Assembly (NCBI GenBank): GCA_018242205.1
Contig: JAFECJ010000001.1
Location: forward strand, 254,170 to 318,169
Direction of reading: 5' to 3'
DNA: 64,000 nucleotides
Source of the DNA: Pseudomonadota bacterium
Lineage (GTDB): Bacteria > Pseudomonadota > Alphaproteobacteria > Rhizobiales > Xanthobacteraceae
Positions 56,664 through 64,000 of this stretch are shown piece by piece. Made by a program: the position numbers and the translations under genes. The notes beneath the pieces are model-generated. The model was given only the letters and a program-made list of their open reading frames with translations. It was not told the origin of the DNA and did not search any database. Each line of letters begins with the position of its first letter. Positions within the stretch are counted from its first letter, which is position 1.

Positions 56664-58145
56664 TTACGACGCCGCCTGGCGCCGCCGCTCGTATTCGGCC
56701 TGCGCATAATGCTCGCGCTTGGCTTCCAGCATCGCGAGGTCGGCGCGCTTGACCACCTGCTCGAGCCGCTCGCCGGGTTCGCCGGTGGCGATGCCCATCG
56801 ACAGCGACAGCGGCAGGTCAGTGTAGAACTCGTTGTTGATGACGATGAGGTCGTTGATCACCTTCATCATCGCCTTGCCTTCGGCGATCTCGACGCCCGG
56901 CAGGATCACGGCGAATTCGTCGCCGCCAATGCGCGACGCACGCGCCGGCTGCTCGACGATGGAATTGAGCACCTCGCCGGCGCGGCGCAGCAATTGGTCG
57001 CCGGCGGCGTGGCCGAGTTCGTCATTGGCGGCTTTCAGGCCGTTGAGGTCGGCCATGATGATGGTGACCGGCCACGGCCCCTTGCGCTCGAGACGGTTGA
57101 GTTCGTCGGCGAAGAACGAACGGTTGCACAGCTTGGTCAGCGCATCGTGGCTGCCGAGATATTCGAGATAGGCCTCGGCCTTCTTGCGCGCGGTGATGTC
57201 GGTGAGCGCGATCTGCACCAGCGACCAATCGTGCTCGCGGCCGGGAAACACCGAGAACTGCAAGAGCAGGTTCAGCTTGGTGCCGTCGAGCGTGTAGTTC
57301 ACCACCTCGCGCTGCTGCAACAGCTTGCCATTCCAAAGGTCGATGAGCTGCTCGCGGAAGCACGGCCCCATCTCGTCGCGCATGACCGTCGGCAGGCCGC
57401 GCAGCAGCGCCGCCTTGTCCGGCGCGCCGAACAGGCTGAGCGTGTGCTGGTTGACTTCGATGATGCGGATTTCGCTGATGCAGCGCTGCACGAACTCCTC
57501 GTGCACGTCGGTGAAGACGCGCAGGTCGGTGATGCCCTGCAGCCGCACTTCGTCGATCAGCCGCTTGACGCCGGAAAAATCCTCGACCCAGAGCGACACC
57601 GGCGAATGCGCGAACAGGCCACGCGCATAGTTCTCGCTGCCGGCAAGCCGGCGGCGGGCATCCTCGCGGTCGGTGACGTCCTCGGTCGACAGCAGCACCC
57701 GCGACCAATCGTTTTCGTGGCCGGGCAGGATCGTCGCCTTGAGCTGGATGTCGAGCCGGTCGCCGTCGAGCGTGTAGTTCACGGCGTTGCTGGCGAAGGA
57801 GCGCTCGCCGTCCCAGAGCTGGATCAACTCCTCGATATGCGTCGTCAGCATGTCGCCGCGGAAGACCTGGTCCAGATTGGCGGTGAGGTGCGCGAGGTCG
57901 CGCGCGCCGAACAGGTCGAGGGTCTTGCGGTTGACCTGCAACAGGCGGATGCGGCCGGCGCATTCCCTCACCCGCTCCGGATGGCCGGTGAGATGCTCGC
58001 GCAGCGAGACGACGCCGGCGCGCCGCCAGCCGTCGAGCAGCGCCTTGACGCCCGAGTAATCCTCCAGCCACAGCGGCACCGGCGCCAGATCGAAAATGCC
58101 GGTGTCGAAGGTGGTCCCGTCTGGTGGCGAAGGTGCGTCGGTCAT
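56664..58145 (-). CDS. diguanylate cyclase with duplicated PAS-like sensor domains
   Basis: 493 residues. Two related PAS-like units (about 15-160 and 170-310) share FDLAPVPLWLEDYSGVKALL/ VSLWVEDFSGVKRLI, VNRKTLDLFGA/ VNQHTLSLFGA and VNYTLDG, showing an internal duplication. The C-terminal GGDEF domain has RIGGDEFAVILPG, so it should make cyclic di-GMP. The position of the inhibitory I-site (RxxD five residues before GGDEF) reads EQPA here, so product inhibition is probably missing. No EAL domain is present. It converges on the MsbA-like exporter with 3 bases between. Confidence 0.9.
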   Translation of the reverse strand: MTDAPSPPDGTTFDTGIFDLAPVPLWLEDYSGVKALLDGWRRAGVVSLREHLTGHPERVRECAGRIRLLQVNRKTLDLFGARDLAHLTANLDQVFRGDMLTTHIEELIQLWDGERSFASNAVNYTLDGDRLDIQLKATILPGHENDWSRVLLSTEDVTDREDARRRLAGSENYARGLFAHSPVSLWVEDFSGVKRLIDEVRLQGITDLRVFTDVHEEFVQRCISEIRIIEVNQHTLSLFGAPDKAALLRGLPTVMRDEMGPCFREQLIDLWNGKLLQQREVVNYTLDGTKLNLLLQFSVFPGREHDWSLVQIALTDITARKKAEAYLEYLGSHDALTKLCNRSFFADELNRLERKGPWPVTIIMADLNGLKAANDELGHAAGDQLLRRAGEVLNSIVEQPARASRIGGDEFAVILPGVEIAEGKAMMKVINDLIVINNEFYTDLPLSLSMGIATGEPGERLEQVVKRADLAMLEAKREHYAQAEYERRRQAAS

Positions 58146-58507
58146 GGCTTTCCAGGCAACTGTAATTGATTCTCAACCGGGAGTGGCGGCCCGGATCGTC
58201 TTATCTGGCACGAAGATCGTGAGCAATTTGCTTACGGACACCGGGCGCCCGTAGCACGCCGGCGTGGCGCCGCGGGCGTGCGGTTCCACCCGCGGCAACC
58301 GCTCTTATCCCCGGCCAATCCCGTAAAGATCGCCGGAATTCGGCAAAGGCGATATCGCGTCCGGGAGTTCCGGCCGCGCCACACGGTCGGTCGGGTTTGA
58401 CGCGCGGCGTTAAGGAATTGCTAACGGCCCGGCGCTGAACCTGTGGTTGTTAATTCTTTGGATAAATCGCGCCGCTTTTATCTCCTCAGCGCTGCCGGAG
58501 GTGTTGC
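58146..58507. other. 362-base intergenic region before the paralogous pair
   Basis: Between the diguanylate cyclase start and the next gene. No frame or repeat was recognised. An AT-richer stretch near 58440-58490 probably holds the promoter, but no clear consensus was identified. Confidence 0.4.
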
Positions 58508-59113
58508 ATGGACATTCTGCCCCGAGTCTTGTTCGTCATTGCGGGTATTGCCGCCGGCTCCACGGCCGTGAACTATTTCGTCTTCGGCAACACCGCCGAC
58601 TACGGCCTGCCGAACGGCCGGCTGGGCGCATGGCGCGAGGCGAAGGTGCGCACGGCGTGCTTTCCCGCCCTCGAGTTTCCGCAGCAGGACGCCGCCAATC
58701 CGAAACTGCCACAGGGCGATCATCGCATCGACCGCCAGGATTACATGCGCATGGTCGACATGACCGCCGCGTTGCACTGCTACCTCGTCAGTCAGCGCAA
58801 CGCGGTTTGCGACCCGAACAATCGCGCGTATATCGTCGATTACGCTTCGAAATACTTCGCCAAGATGGACGACATGATCGCCGTCGCCAGGCGTTATGAC
58901 GAGAACGAAGTCGGCAACGTCCGGCAGCTCTGGAACAGTCCGAACAATCGCGCGGTGATGGCCGCCTTTGACGATCACATCCGCAATGGTCGCCTGATGA
59001 AAGGCGACTTCGGCTTCAGCATGCCCGCGCCGCTCGTTGTCATTTTCGCCAAGTACCCCCAGGCCGCCGACCAGTGCCGCCAGGAACGGCCGGCGGCGGC
59101 CGGCACCACGTGA
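58508..59113 (+). CDS. unknown anchored protein, first of a paralogous pair
   Basis: 201 residues with an N-terminal hydrophobic anchor or uncleaved signal (LPRVLFVIAGIAAGSTAVNYFVF). The rest is soluble and carries TACFPALEF, then C-x9-C in LHCYLVSQRNAVCDPNNRA, followed by KYFAKMDDMIAVA and the end HIRNGRLMKGDFGF. The next gene product shares this arrangement of cysteines, the CDxxNRA motif and the H-x3-G-x-L/V-x3-DF motif, so the two are probably homologous. The cysteines could form disulfides in the periplasm. No known family is recognised. Confidence 0.7.
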   Translation: MDILPRVLFVIAGIAAGSTAVNYFVFGNTADYGLPNGRLGAWREAKVRTACFPALEFPQQDAANPKLPQGDHRIDRQDYMRMVDMTAALHCYLVSQRNAVCDPNNRAYIVDYASKYFAKMDDMIAVARRYDENEVGNVRQLWNSPNNRAVMAAFDDHIRNGRLMKGDFGFSMPAPLVVIFAKYPQAADQCRQERPAAAGTT

Positions 59114-59125
59114 AGGCCGCGCAAT

Positions 59126-59881
59126 ATGCCTCCCGTACCTGAATTCGGCCGACGTCGGCATCGCTTGCCGGAGCACGACCCCGAGCCTGGCCGCGGCGAT
59201 GGCACCGGCGGTTCGGACAGCCTCATGGCGACGTTCAAGCTTGCGGCGGCGGGCTTCGCGATCGCGGCCCTCGCCGTCGGCGGCTGGACCCTGCTGTCGG
59301 CGCCCGAGCGGCTGGCGCCGTTGCTGTCGGCGATCGGCGGATCGAGCCATAGCCTCGACTTCTCCGGCGATCGGCTCGGCCGCGCTTCCACCGCGCCGTT
59401 GCTGAAAGTCTGCATCGACATGGAGCCCTATCTCAACGGATCGGCCAACGAACTCGAGCCGGCGGACATCCTGAAAATTCTCGAGGGCGGCGACTTGCAG
59501 AGCCGCGGCGTCGGCTTGCTCGGCGGCAAGGTTAATCGGAAGGCCGAGGTGTCGCTGGCGTTGAGTTGGGGCGGCCTCGCCGACTGCGTCTATCGACAAG
59601 GCGCATCTCGTCTCTGCGACATCGACAATCGTGCGCTGGCGGTCGAGGCCGGGTCCAGCTTCATTAGGCGCGCGGACCGCATCGTGGCCGGCGGCGGCCA
59701 AGCCGCGGCGGCCGACCTGCAGACGATGCGCGCGATCCGCGATCGCGTGCTCGAGGCCCTGCAGCGTCACCTGCACAGCGGCGTCCTGGTCGCGGCGGAT
59801 TTCAGCAGCTTCACCCCGACCGAGATCCGCAACGCGCTCAAGGCCACGGAACCGGCGCGCAACGACTGCAAGCCGCTCTAG
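59126..59881 (+). CDS. unknown anchored protein, second of a paralogous pair
   Basis: 251 residues. After a polar N-terminal segment of about 33 residues there is a hydrophobic segment (FKLAAAGFAIAALAVGGWTLL), then LLKVCIDMEPYL, an acidic stretch, ADCVYRQGASRLCDIDNRA (again C-x9-C-D-x2-N-R-A), SSFIRRADRIVA and HLHSGVLVAADFSSF. The matching motif order with the preceding gene indicates an ancient tandem duplication. A later ATG (LMATFK, 59225) may be the real start, which would put the hydrophobic segment at the N-terminus. Twelve bases separate the two genes. Confidence 0.68.
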   Translation: MPPVPEFGRRRHRLPEHDPEPGRGDGTGGSDSLMATFKLAAAGFAIAALAVGGWTLLSAPERLAPLLSAIGGSSHSLDFSGDRLGRASTAPLLKVCIDMEPYLNGSANELEPADILKILEGGDLQSRGVGLLGGKVNRKAEVSLALSWGGLADCVYRQGASRLCDIDNRALAVEAGSSFIRRADRIVAGGGQAAAADLQTMRAIRDRVLEALQRHLHSGVLVAADFSSFTPTEIRNALKATEPARNDCKPL

Positions 59882-59989
59882 CGGCGGAGGTCCGCACCGC
59901 GCCGGCTGCTGACAGAATGTGTCAGCAGGATTGGGCACATCGAGCTCTGCTCCCTTTCCCCCGCACCGGACTCGTCCCATATTCCGGCC

Positions 59990-62923
59990 ATGGCCAAGTC
60001 CCCCCCGAAAAAGCCCGGCAAAGACCCGGCCAAACCCACCCGCGCCAAGGCCAACCGCCCGGATTCCCCGGCGGTGCCGCAGGCGCTCGCCGATATCCTC
60101 AATCCGGCCCTCAACAAGGGCACCGCGGGCCTCGGCTCCGGCACCGGCGAAAGTTCCGGACTCCGGCCGCCGGCCGATAATTCCTGGGATCGCCGCTCCG
60201 GCAACGCCGCGGAACATCGGGCGCGCAAATCGACCAGGGGTTTCGAGGAGGCGCGGCAGACCGACTACAGCGCCTCGCCGATTACCGGGCTCGACCCGGC
60301 GCTGGCAGCGGAGTTGGGGCTGTCCCCGGACGACGACACTTCTCCCTCTTCCCGCCCGGCGGGGAGAGGTGAAGAGAAAGGCCTCGACAAATATCGCCTG
60401 CCCAAGGCCGACCTGCCGACCGGCCCGGGCGGACTGTCGTCGATGGGCGTCGCCGCCACCGCGGAGTCCCTGGAAAGGCTCTTGCGGGAGGGCCGCCCGG
60501 AATTCGCATCCGCCGGCGAAGTGTGGACGCCGCACCGCCCGCCGCGCCCGGAGAAATCCGAAGGCGGCGTGCGCTTCGAGATCAAGTCGAGTTTCGAGCC
60601 CAAGGGCGACCAGCCGCAAGCGATCAAGGAGCTGGTCGAGGGCGTCAAGCGCCACGACCGCACCCAGGTGCTGCTCGGCGTCACCGGCTCGGGCAAGACC
60701 TTCACCATGGCCAAGGTGATCGAGGAGACGCAGCGCCCCGCGCTCATCCTGGCGCCGAACAAGACGCTCGCCGCGCAGCTCTATGGCGAGTTCAAGTCGT
60801 TCTTCCCCGACAACGCGGTCGAGTATTTCGTCTCTTACTACGACTACTACCAGCCGGAAGCCTACGTTCCGCGCACCGACACCTATATCGAGAAAGAGTC
60901 CTCGATCAACGAGCAGATCGACCGCATGCGCCACGCCGCGACCCGTGCGCTGCTCGAACGCGACGACGTCATCATCGTCGCCTCGGTGTCGTGCATCTAC
61001 GGTATCGGCTCGGTCGAAACCTATTCGGCGATGACGTTCACCTTGAAGCAGGGCGGCAAGGTCGAGCAGCGTCAGTTGCTCGCCGACCTGATCGCGCTGC
61101 AATACAAACGCACGCAGGGCGACTTCTTCCGCGGCTCGTTCCGCGTCCGCGGCGACACCATCGACATCTTTCCGGCGCACTATGAAGACCGCGCCTGGCG
61201 CGTGCATCTTTTCGGCGACGAGATCGAGAAGATCGAGGAGATGGATCCGCTCACCGGCGCCAAGACCGACGAGCTGGAATTCGTCAAGATCTACGCCAAT
61301 TCGCACTATGTGACGCCGCGCCCGACGCTGATCCAGGCGATGGACGGCATCAAGCGCGAGCTGAAGCTGCGGCTCGACCAGCTCAACGGCGCCGGCCGCC
61401 TGCTGGAGGCGCAGCGCCTCGAACAGCGCACGCGCTACGATCTGGAAATGATGGAAGCCACCGGCTCCTGCGCCGGCATCGAGAACTATTCGCGCTATCT
61501 CACCGGCCGCCAGCCCGGCGAGCCGCCGCCGACCTTGTTCGAATACGTGCCGGACAATGCGCTGGTCTTCGCCGACGAGAGTCACGTCACCATTCCGCAG
61601 ATCGGCGCCATGTTCAAAGGCGACTTCCGGCGCAAGGCGACGCTGGCCGAATACGGCTTCCGCCTGCCCTCCGCTATGGACAACCGGCCGCTGCGCTTCG
61701 AAGAATGGGATGCGATGCGGCCACAGACCGTCGCGGTGTCGGCGACGCCGGCGGCTTGGGAGCTGAACGAATCCGGCGGCGTGTTCGTCGAACAGGTCAT
61801 CCGCCCGACCGGCCTGATCGATCCGGAAGTGGAAATCCGCCCGGCGCGCACCCAGGTCGACGATCTGGTCGGCGAAGTGCGCGAGGTGGCGCGCAAGGGC
61901 TATCGCTCGCTGATCACGGTGCTGACCAAGCGCATGGCCGAGGACCTCACCGAATATCTGCACGAGCAGGGCATCCGCGTGCGCTACATGCACTCGGACA
62001 TCGACACGCTCGAACGCATCGAAATCATCCGCGACCTGCGCCTTGGCGCGTTCGACGCGCTGGTCGGCATCAACCTGCTGCGCGAGGGCCTCGACATTCC
62101 CGAATGCGCGCTGGTCGCCATTCTCGATGCCGACAAGGAAGGCTTCCTGCGCTCGGAGACGTCGCTGGTGCAGACCATCGGCCGCGCTGCGCGCAACGTC
62201 GACGGCAAGGTGGTCCTCTACGCCGATCAGGTCACCGGCTCGATGCAGCGCGCCATCGACGAGACCAACCGCCGCCGCGACAAGCAGGTGGAGTACAACA
62301 CCGCCCACGGCATCACGCCGGAAAGCGTCAAGAAGGGCATCGCCGACATTCTCGACTCGGTCTACGAGCGCGACCACGTGCTGATTTCGACCGGCGGCAA
62401 GGGTATCGGCGGCGAAGGCGAGTTCGCCGACGCCGCGACCATCGGCCACAATTTTGAGACCGTGCTGGCCGATCTCGAGGCACGCATGCGCGAGGCCGCC
62501 GCCGACCTCGACTTCGAGGAAGCCGCGCGACTGCGCGACGAATTGAAGCGCCTGCGCCAGACCGAGCTCGCCGTGGTCGACAACCCGACCGCGCGCAACA
62601 TCATGGTGACGCAGGATCCCAAGCTGCGGCGACACAACAAGGCGGCGGCGAAAGCCGCGGCCCAGGTCGATCCGACGTCGCGTCCGCACAAACCGCATCT
62701 CGACGAGATGGGCATTGCGACGTGGCATGAGTTCAAGCCGTCAAGGCCGGGAGATGCAAAAGCGCAAAGCGCGTCTTCAAGAGAAGGCCCGCGTAAACCC
62801 AACCTCGACGAAATGGGCCCCGGCGTTGAATCGATCCCGGCCCGGAAAGGCGAAGGCCCGCGGAGCACGATGGGCAAGCCCGGCCAGCGCGGCGGCTTCA
62901 GGGCGAATAAGAAGCGGCGGTGA
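59990..62923 (+). CDS. uvrB: UvrB, excinuclease ABC subunit B, with long terminal extensions
   Basis: 977 residues; the usual UvrB is about 670. The canonical part begins about residue 193 ([20 protein letters not shown]), with Walker A GVTGSGKT, the beta-hairpin [12 protein letters not shown], helicase motifs and the C-terminal UVR motif ([18 protein letters not shown], about 840). The added N-terminal about 190 residues are Pro/Lys/Gly-rich and look disordered; residues about 117-130 derive from a palindromic repeat. After UVR come two copies of a KPHLDEMG / KPNLDEMG motif and a basic Gly-rich end. UvrB verifies damage and positions the UvrC nuclease in nucleotide excision repair. No LexA box was found upstream. 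Confidence 0.95.
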   Translation: MAKSPPKKPGKDPAKPTRAKANRPDSPAVPQALADILNPALNKGTAGLGSGTGESSGLRPPADNSWDRRSGNAAEHRARKSTRGFEEARQTDYSASPITGLDPALAAELGLSPDDDTSPSSRPAGRGEEKGLDKYRLPKADLPTGPGGLSSMGVAATAESLERLLREGRPEFASAGEVWTPHRPPRPEKSEGGVRFEIKSSFEPKGDQPQAIKELVEGVKRHDRTQVLLGVTGSGKTFTMAKVIEETQRPALILAPNKTLAAQLYGEFKSFFPDNAVEYFVSYYDYYQPEAYVPRTDTYIEKESSINEQIDRMRHAATRALLERDDVIIVASVSCIYGIGSVETYSAMTFTLKQGGKVEQRQLLADLIALQYKRTQGDFFRGSFRVRGDTIDIFPAHYEDRAWRVHLFGDEIEKIEEMDPLTGAKTDELEFVKIYANSHYVTPRPTLIQAMDGIKRELKLRLDQLNGAGRLLEAQRLEQRTRYDLEMMEATGSCAGIENYSRYLTGRQPGEPPPTLFEYVPDNALVFADESHVTIPQIGAMFKGDFRRKATLAEYGFRLPSAMDNRPLRFEEWDAMRPQTVAVSATPAAWELNESGGVFVEQVIRPTGLIDPEVEIRPARTQVDDLVGEVREVARKGYRSLITVLTKRMAEDLTEYLHEQGIRVRYMHSDIDTLERIEIIRDLRLGAFDALVGINLLREGLDIPECALVAILDADKEGFLRSETSLVQTIGRAARNVDGKVVLYADQVTGSMQRAIDETNRRRDKQVEYNTAHGITPESVKKGIADILDSVYERDHVLISTGGKGIGGEGEFADAATIGHNFETVLADLEARMREAAADLDFEEAARLRDELKRLRQTELAVVDNPTARNIMVTQDPKLRRHNKAAAKAAAQVDPTSRPHKPHLDEMGIATWHEFKPSRPGDAKAQSASSREGPRKPNLDEMGPGVESIPARKGEGPRSTMGKPGQRGGFRANKKRR
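60338..60379 (+). repeat. small palindromic insert (family A-like) in the uvrB extension
   Basis: CTTCTCCCTCTTCCCGC-CCG-GCGGGGAGAGGTGAAGAG: inverted arms of the CTCTCCCC/GGGGAGAG kind as in the imuA copy. It encodes [14 protein letters not shown], close to the repeat-derived peptides in ImuA and DUF559. Confidence 0.6.
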
Positions 62924-63123
62924 TGTCCGACATCGGCCTCCTGAACGACCCGCTCAGCATGGCCTTCATCATTCTGCTCGTCGGCAGCCCCGGCCTGCCG
63001 ATCGGCGCCATTGCCGGCGCGTTGATCTGGCGGCGCCATCGCGTCGCCGGCGCCGTGATCGGCGCCATCATCGGCTTCGTGCTGTGGTTCTTCGGCTGGA
63101 TGTGGCTCGCCGATGTGATCTGA
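62923..63123 (+). CDS. small two-helix membrane protein overlapping uvrB stop
   Basis: A 66-residue frame starting [10 protein letters not shown], whose ATG overlaps the uvrB stop (TGATG), a typical sign of translational coupling. Two hydrophobic segments (MAFIILLVGSPGLPIGAIAGALIW and AVIGAIIGFVLWFFGWMWLA) flank a basic turn (RRHRVAG). No family is recognised. Confidence 0.6.
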   Translation: MSDIGLLNDPLSMAFIILLVGSPGLPIGAIAGALIWRRHRVAGAVIGAIIGFVLWFFGWMWLADVI

Positions 63124-63247
63124 GCGCGCCGATGCGCACCACAATTTAAGCAAATTGGAACGCTGATATCGTCGTCAGGGGCGGCTTGTGGGCGATGCGC
63201 GCGACCGATACGCTCGCTTGCCGGGATGTTGTGGCTGAGGTGCCGCC

Positions 63248-63811
63248 ATGAAAATGAGTCGGCTCGGCTATTTTTCCGAGTTTTTGCTGTTTCCGCCTTT
63301 GCTCGTCGTCGCCACCTTGTGGGCCTATCGCAGCCCGACGCCGGCGCATCCCGTCGGCCTCGCCGCGCTTTATGGCGCCGGGTTGTCCGCCTGGACCTTG
63401 ATCGAATACGTGTTGCACCGCGCCGTGTTTCATCACGCGCCCATTCTGTCGCGCATCCACGAAGCGCATCATCACGACCCGCAAGACCTGATCGGCACGC
63501 CCGGCTGGGCCAGCGCCTCGATCGGCATCGTTGTCGTCGCCGGTCCGCTCTGCGCGACGCTCGGCTTCGATTTCGGCGCCGCAGCGACGGCGGGCCTCGC
63601 CACCGGTTATCTGTGGTACGTGTTCGTGCATTACGCGACGCACCACTGGCGCCCGCGGCGCAACACCTATCTGTACCGCGCCCGGCTGCGCCACGCCCGC
63701 CACCATCATATGTCCGAGAGCGGCAATTTCGGCGTGACCACCGGCTTCTGGGATCACGTCTTCGGCACGGCGCTGGAGATGCCGGAGGGACGGCGGGCCG
63801 AGGCCGGATAA
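63248..63811 (+). CDS. fatty acid hydroxylase / sterol desaturase family protein
   Basis: A 187-residue integral-membrane di-iron enzyme. Histidine clusters are HRAVFH, HEAHHHD, HYATHH and RHARHHH, matching the multi-His ligand set of the fatty-acid hydroxylase superfamily, and it ends with the usual FGVTTGFWDHVFGT. Membrane segments surround the motifs. It would hydroxylate a lipid or similar hydrophobic substrate. GAGGTG lies 6 bases before the ATG. Confidence 0.9.
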   Translation: MKMSRLGYFSEFLLFPPLLVVATLWAYRSPTPAHPVGLAALYGAGLSAWTLIEYVLHRAVFHHAPILSRIHEAHHHDPQDLIGTPGWASASIGIVVVAGPLCATLGFDFGAAATAGLATGYLWYVFVHYATHHWRPRRNTYLYRARLRHARHHHMSESGNFGVTTGFWDHVFGTALEMPEGRRAEAG

Positions 63812-63907
63812 GCGCTAGCCGCGCATTTTCGCTTTCCCCTCCCTCATCTTCTTGCTTGCCCCCTGTGGGGAGAGCATGGATTGCCTCAATAATTATTCCT
63901 AGGACTA

Positions 63908-63936
63908 TTGACTCTGCCGCCGCCCTAGGCCTATAT
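63908..63936 (+). promoter_or_regulatory. strong alphaproteobacterial sigma-70 promoter
   Basis: TTGACT lies 17 bases before CTATAT, close to the alphaproteobacterial consensus CTTGAC-N17-CTATAT. The predicted transcript starts about 63943, just before the structured element that runs to the right edge. The upstream side is AT-rich (CAATAATTATT), which fits an UP-like region. Confidence 0.6.
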
Positions 63937-63946
63937 TCCCCGTTAT

Positions 63947-64000
63947 CCCGCCCCTGCCAGCGAGGGGTGTCTGATCAGCGTCTCCAGACGCTGGGGCGGG
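63947..64000 (+). ncRNA. structured RNA leader or small RNA (cut by window edge)
   Basis: CCCGCCCC (63947-63954) pairs perfectly with GGGGCGGG at the last eight bases. Inside lies AGCGTCT-CC-AGACGCT (63977-63992), an exact 7-bp inverted repeat. This folded 5' segment begins right after a near-consensus promoter and no start codon is visible. It may be a small RNA or the 5' leader of a gene beyond the window. I do not recognise a known RNA family. Confidence 0.4.

Noticed and set aside
59882..59989. LexA box in front of uvrB
   Set aside because: No GAAC-N7-GAAC or GTTC-N7-GTTC occurs in this interval; SOS control of uvrB cannot be claimed from sequence here.
58478..62728. 1416-codon open frame on the minus strand across uvrB
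   Set aside because: It covers uvrB and both unknown genes antisense, and its residues are the complement pattern of those genes. The uvrB frame has clear family motifs; this one has none.
63829..63877. Further family A repeat near the right edge
   Set aside because: Only loose CCCCTCC and GGGGAGAG arms remain; too degenerate to call.

Overview
This 64 kb window is high-GC chromosomal DNA from an alphaproteobacterium, most likely a Rhizobiales member of the Bradyrhizobium / Pseudolabrys / Xanthobacteraceae kind. The evidence is the alphaproteobacterial LexA operator (GAAC-N7-GAAC) in front of an imuA-imuB-dnaE2 cassette, two TRAP systems and a Liv-type ABC system, a very long UvrB, DUF3422, DUF486 and CreA genes, and several families of Rhizobiales palindromic repeats. 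No rRNA, tRNA, CRISPR array, prophage or IS transposase was recognised. Most of the window reads as ordinary core and accessory chromosome.

Layout. 0-4.2 kb: the 3' part of a DUF3422 gene, a cNMP-binding/thioredoxin-reductase-like fusion and a hydrolase-OsmC fusion. 4.2-5 kb: two probable very small genes, a strong terminator and an SOS promoter. 5-11.5 kb: the SOS mutagenesis operon imuA-imuB-[DUF559 nuclease]-dnaE2. 11.5-19.2 kb: GNAT, a secreted DUF5666-like protein, aroE, a 2-hydroxyacid dehydrogenase, MAPEG, LLM flavin oxidoreductase, a beta-hydroxyacid dehydrogenase, an FAD monooxygenase and a cupin. 19.5-26.7 kb: livHMGF facing livK, then a cyclase and an M20 amidohydrolase, which looks like an uptake-plus-catabolism block. 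26.8-30 kb: hdeD, creA and a PAS chemoreceptor. 30-33.1 kb: a TRAP transporter with fused DctQM. 33-41.5 kb: msrP, an EF-G paralogue, an orphan NMT1-type binding protein, an aspartate aminotransferase, PAP2, GST and a small secreted protein. 42-46.1 kb: small membrane protein, sugar dehydrogenase, DUF486, SH3/CWC/CorA-ZntB cluster. 46.2-49.5 kb: a second TRAP system with separate DctQ and DctM, and an ABM monooxygenase. 49.5-54.3 kb: an ECF sigma factor with a DGPF/YCII partner, DUF1272, and a DUF1501-DUF1800 pair. 54.4-64 kb: a SnoaL remnant, an MsbA-like exporter, a diguanylate cyclase, two adjacent unknown anchored proteins that appear to be paralogues, uvrB, a fatty-acid-hydroxylase-like protein, and a promoter plus structured leader running off the right edge.

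The most unusual region is the SOS operon. Palindromic repeats are inserted in frame inside imuA, imuB and dnaE2, and another lies in uvrB. A DUF559 nuclease gene sits between imuB and dnaE2, bracketed by two inverted copies of one repeat family. These copies appear to supply the ribosome-binding sites of the nuclease gene and of dnaE2 and to encode the nuclease C-terminus. This suggests a nuclease-associated repeat cassette able to enter coding sequence without breaking the frame. The second candidate novelty is the tandem pair at 58.5-59.9 kb, which shares a C-x9-C-D-x2-N-R-A signature.
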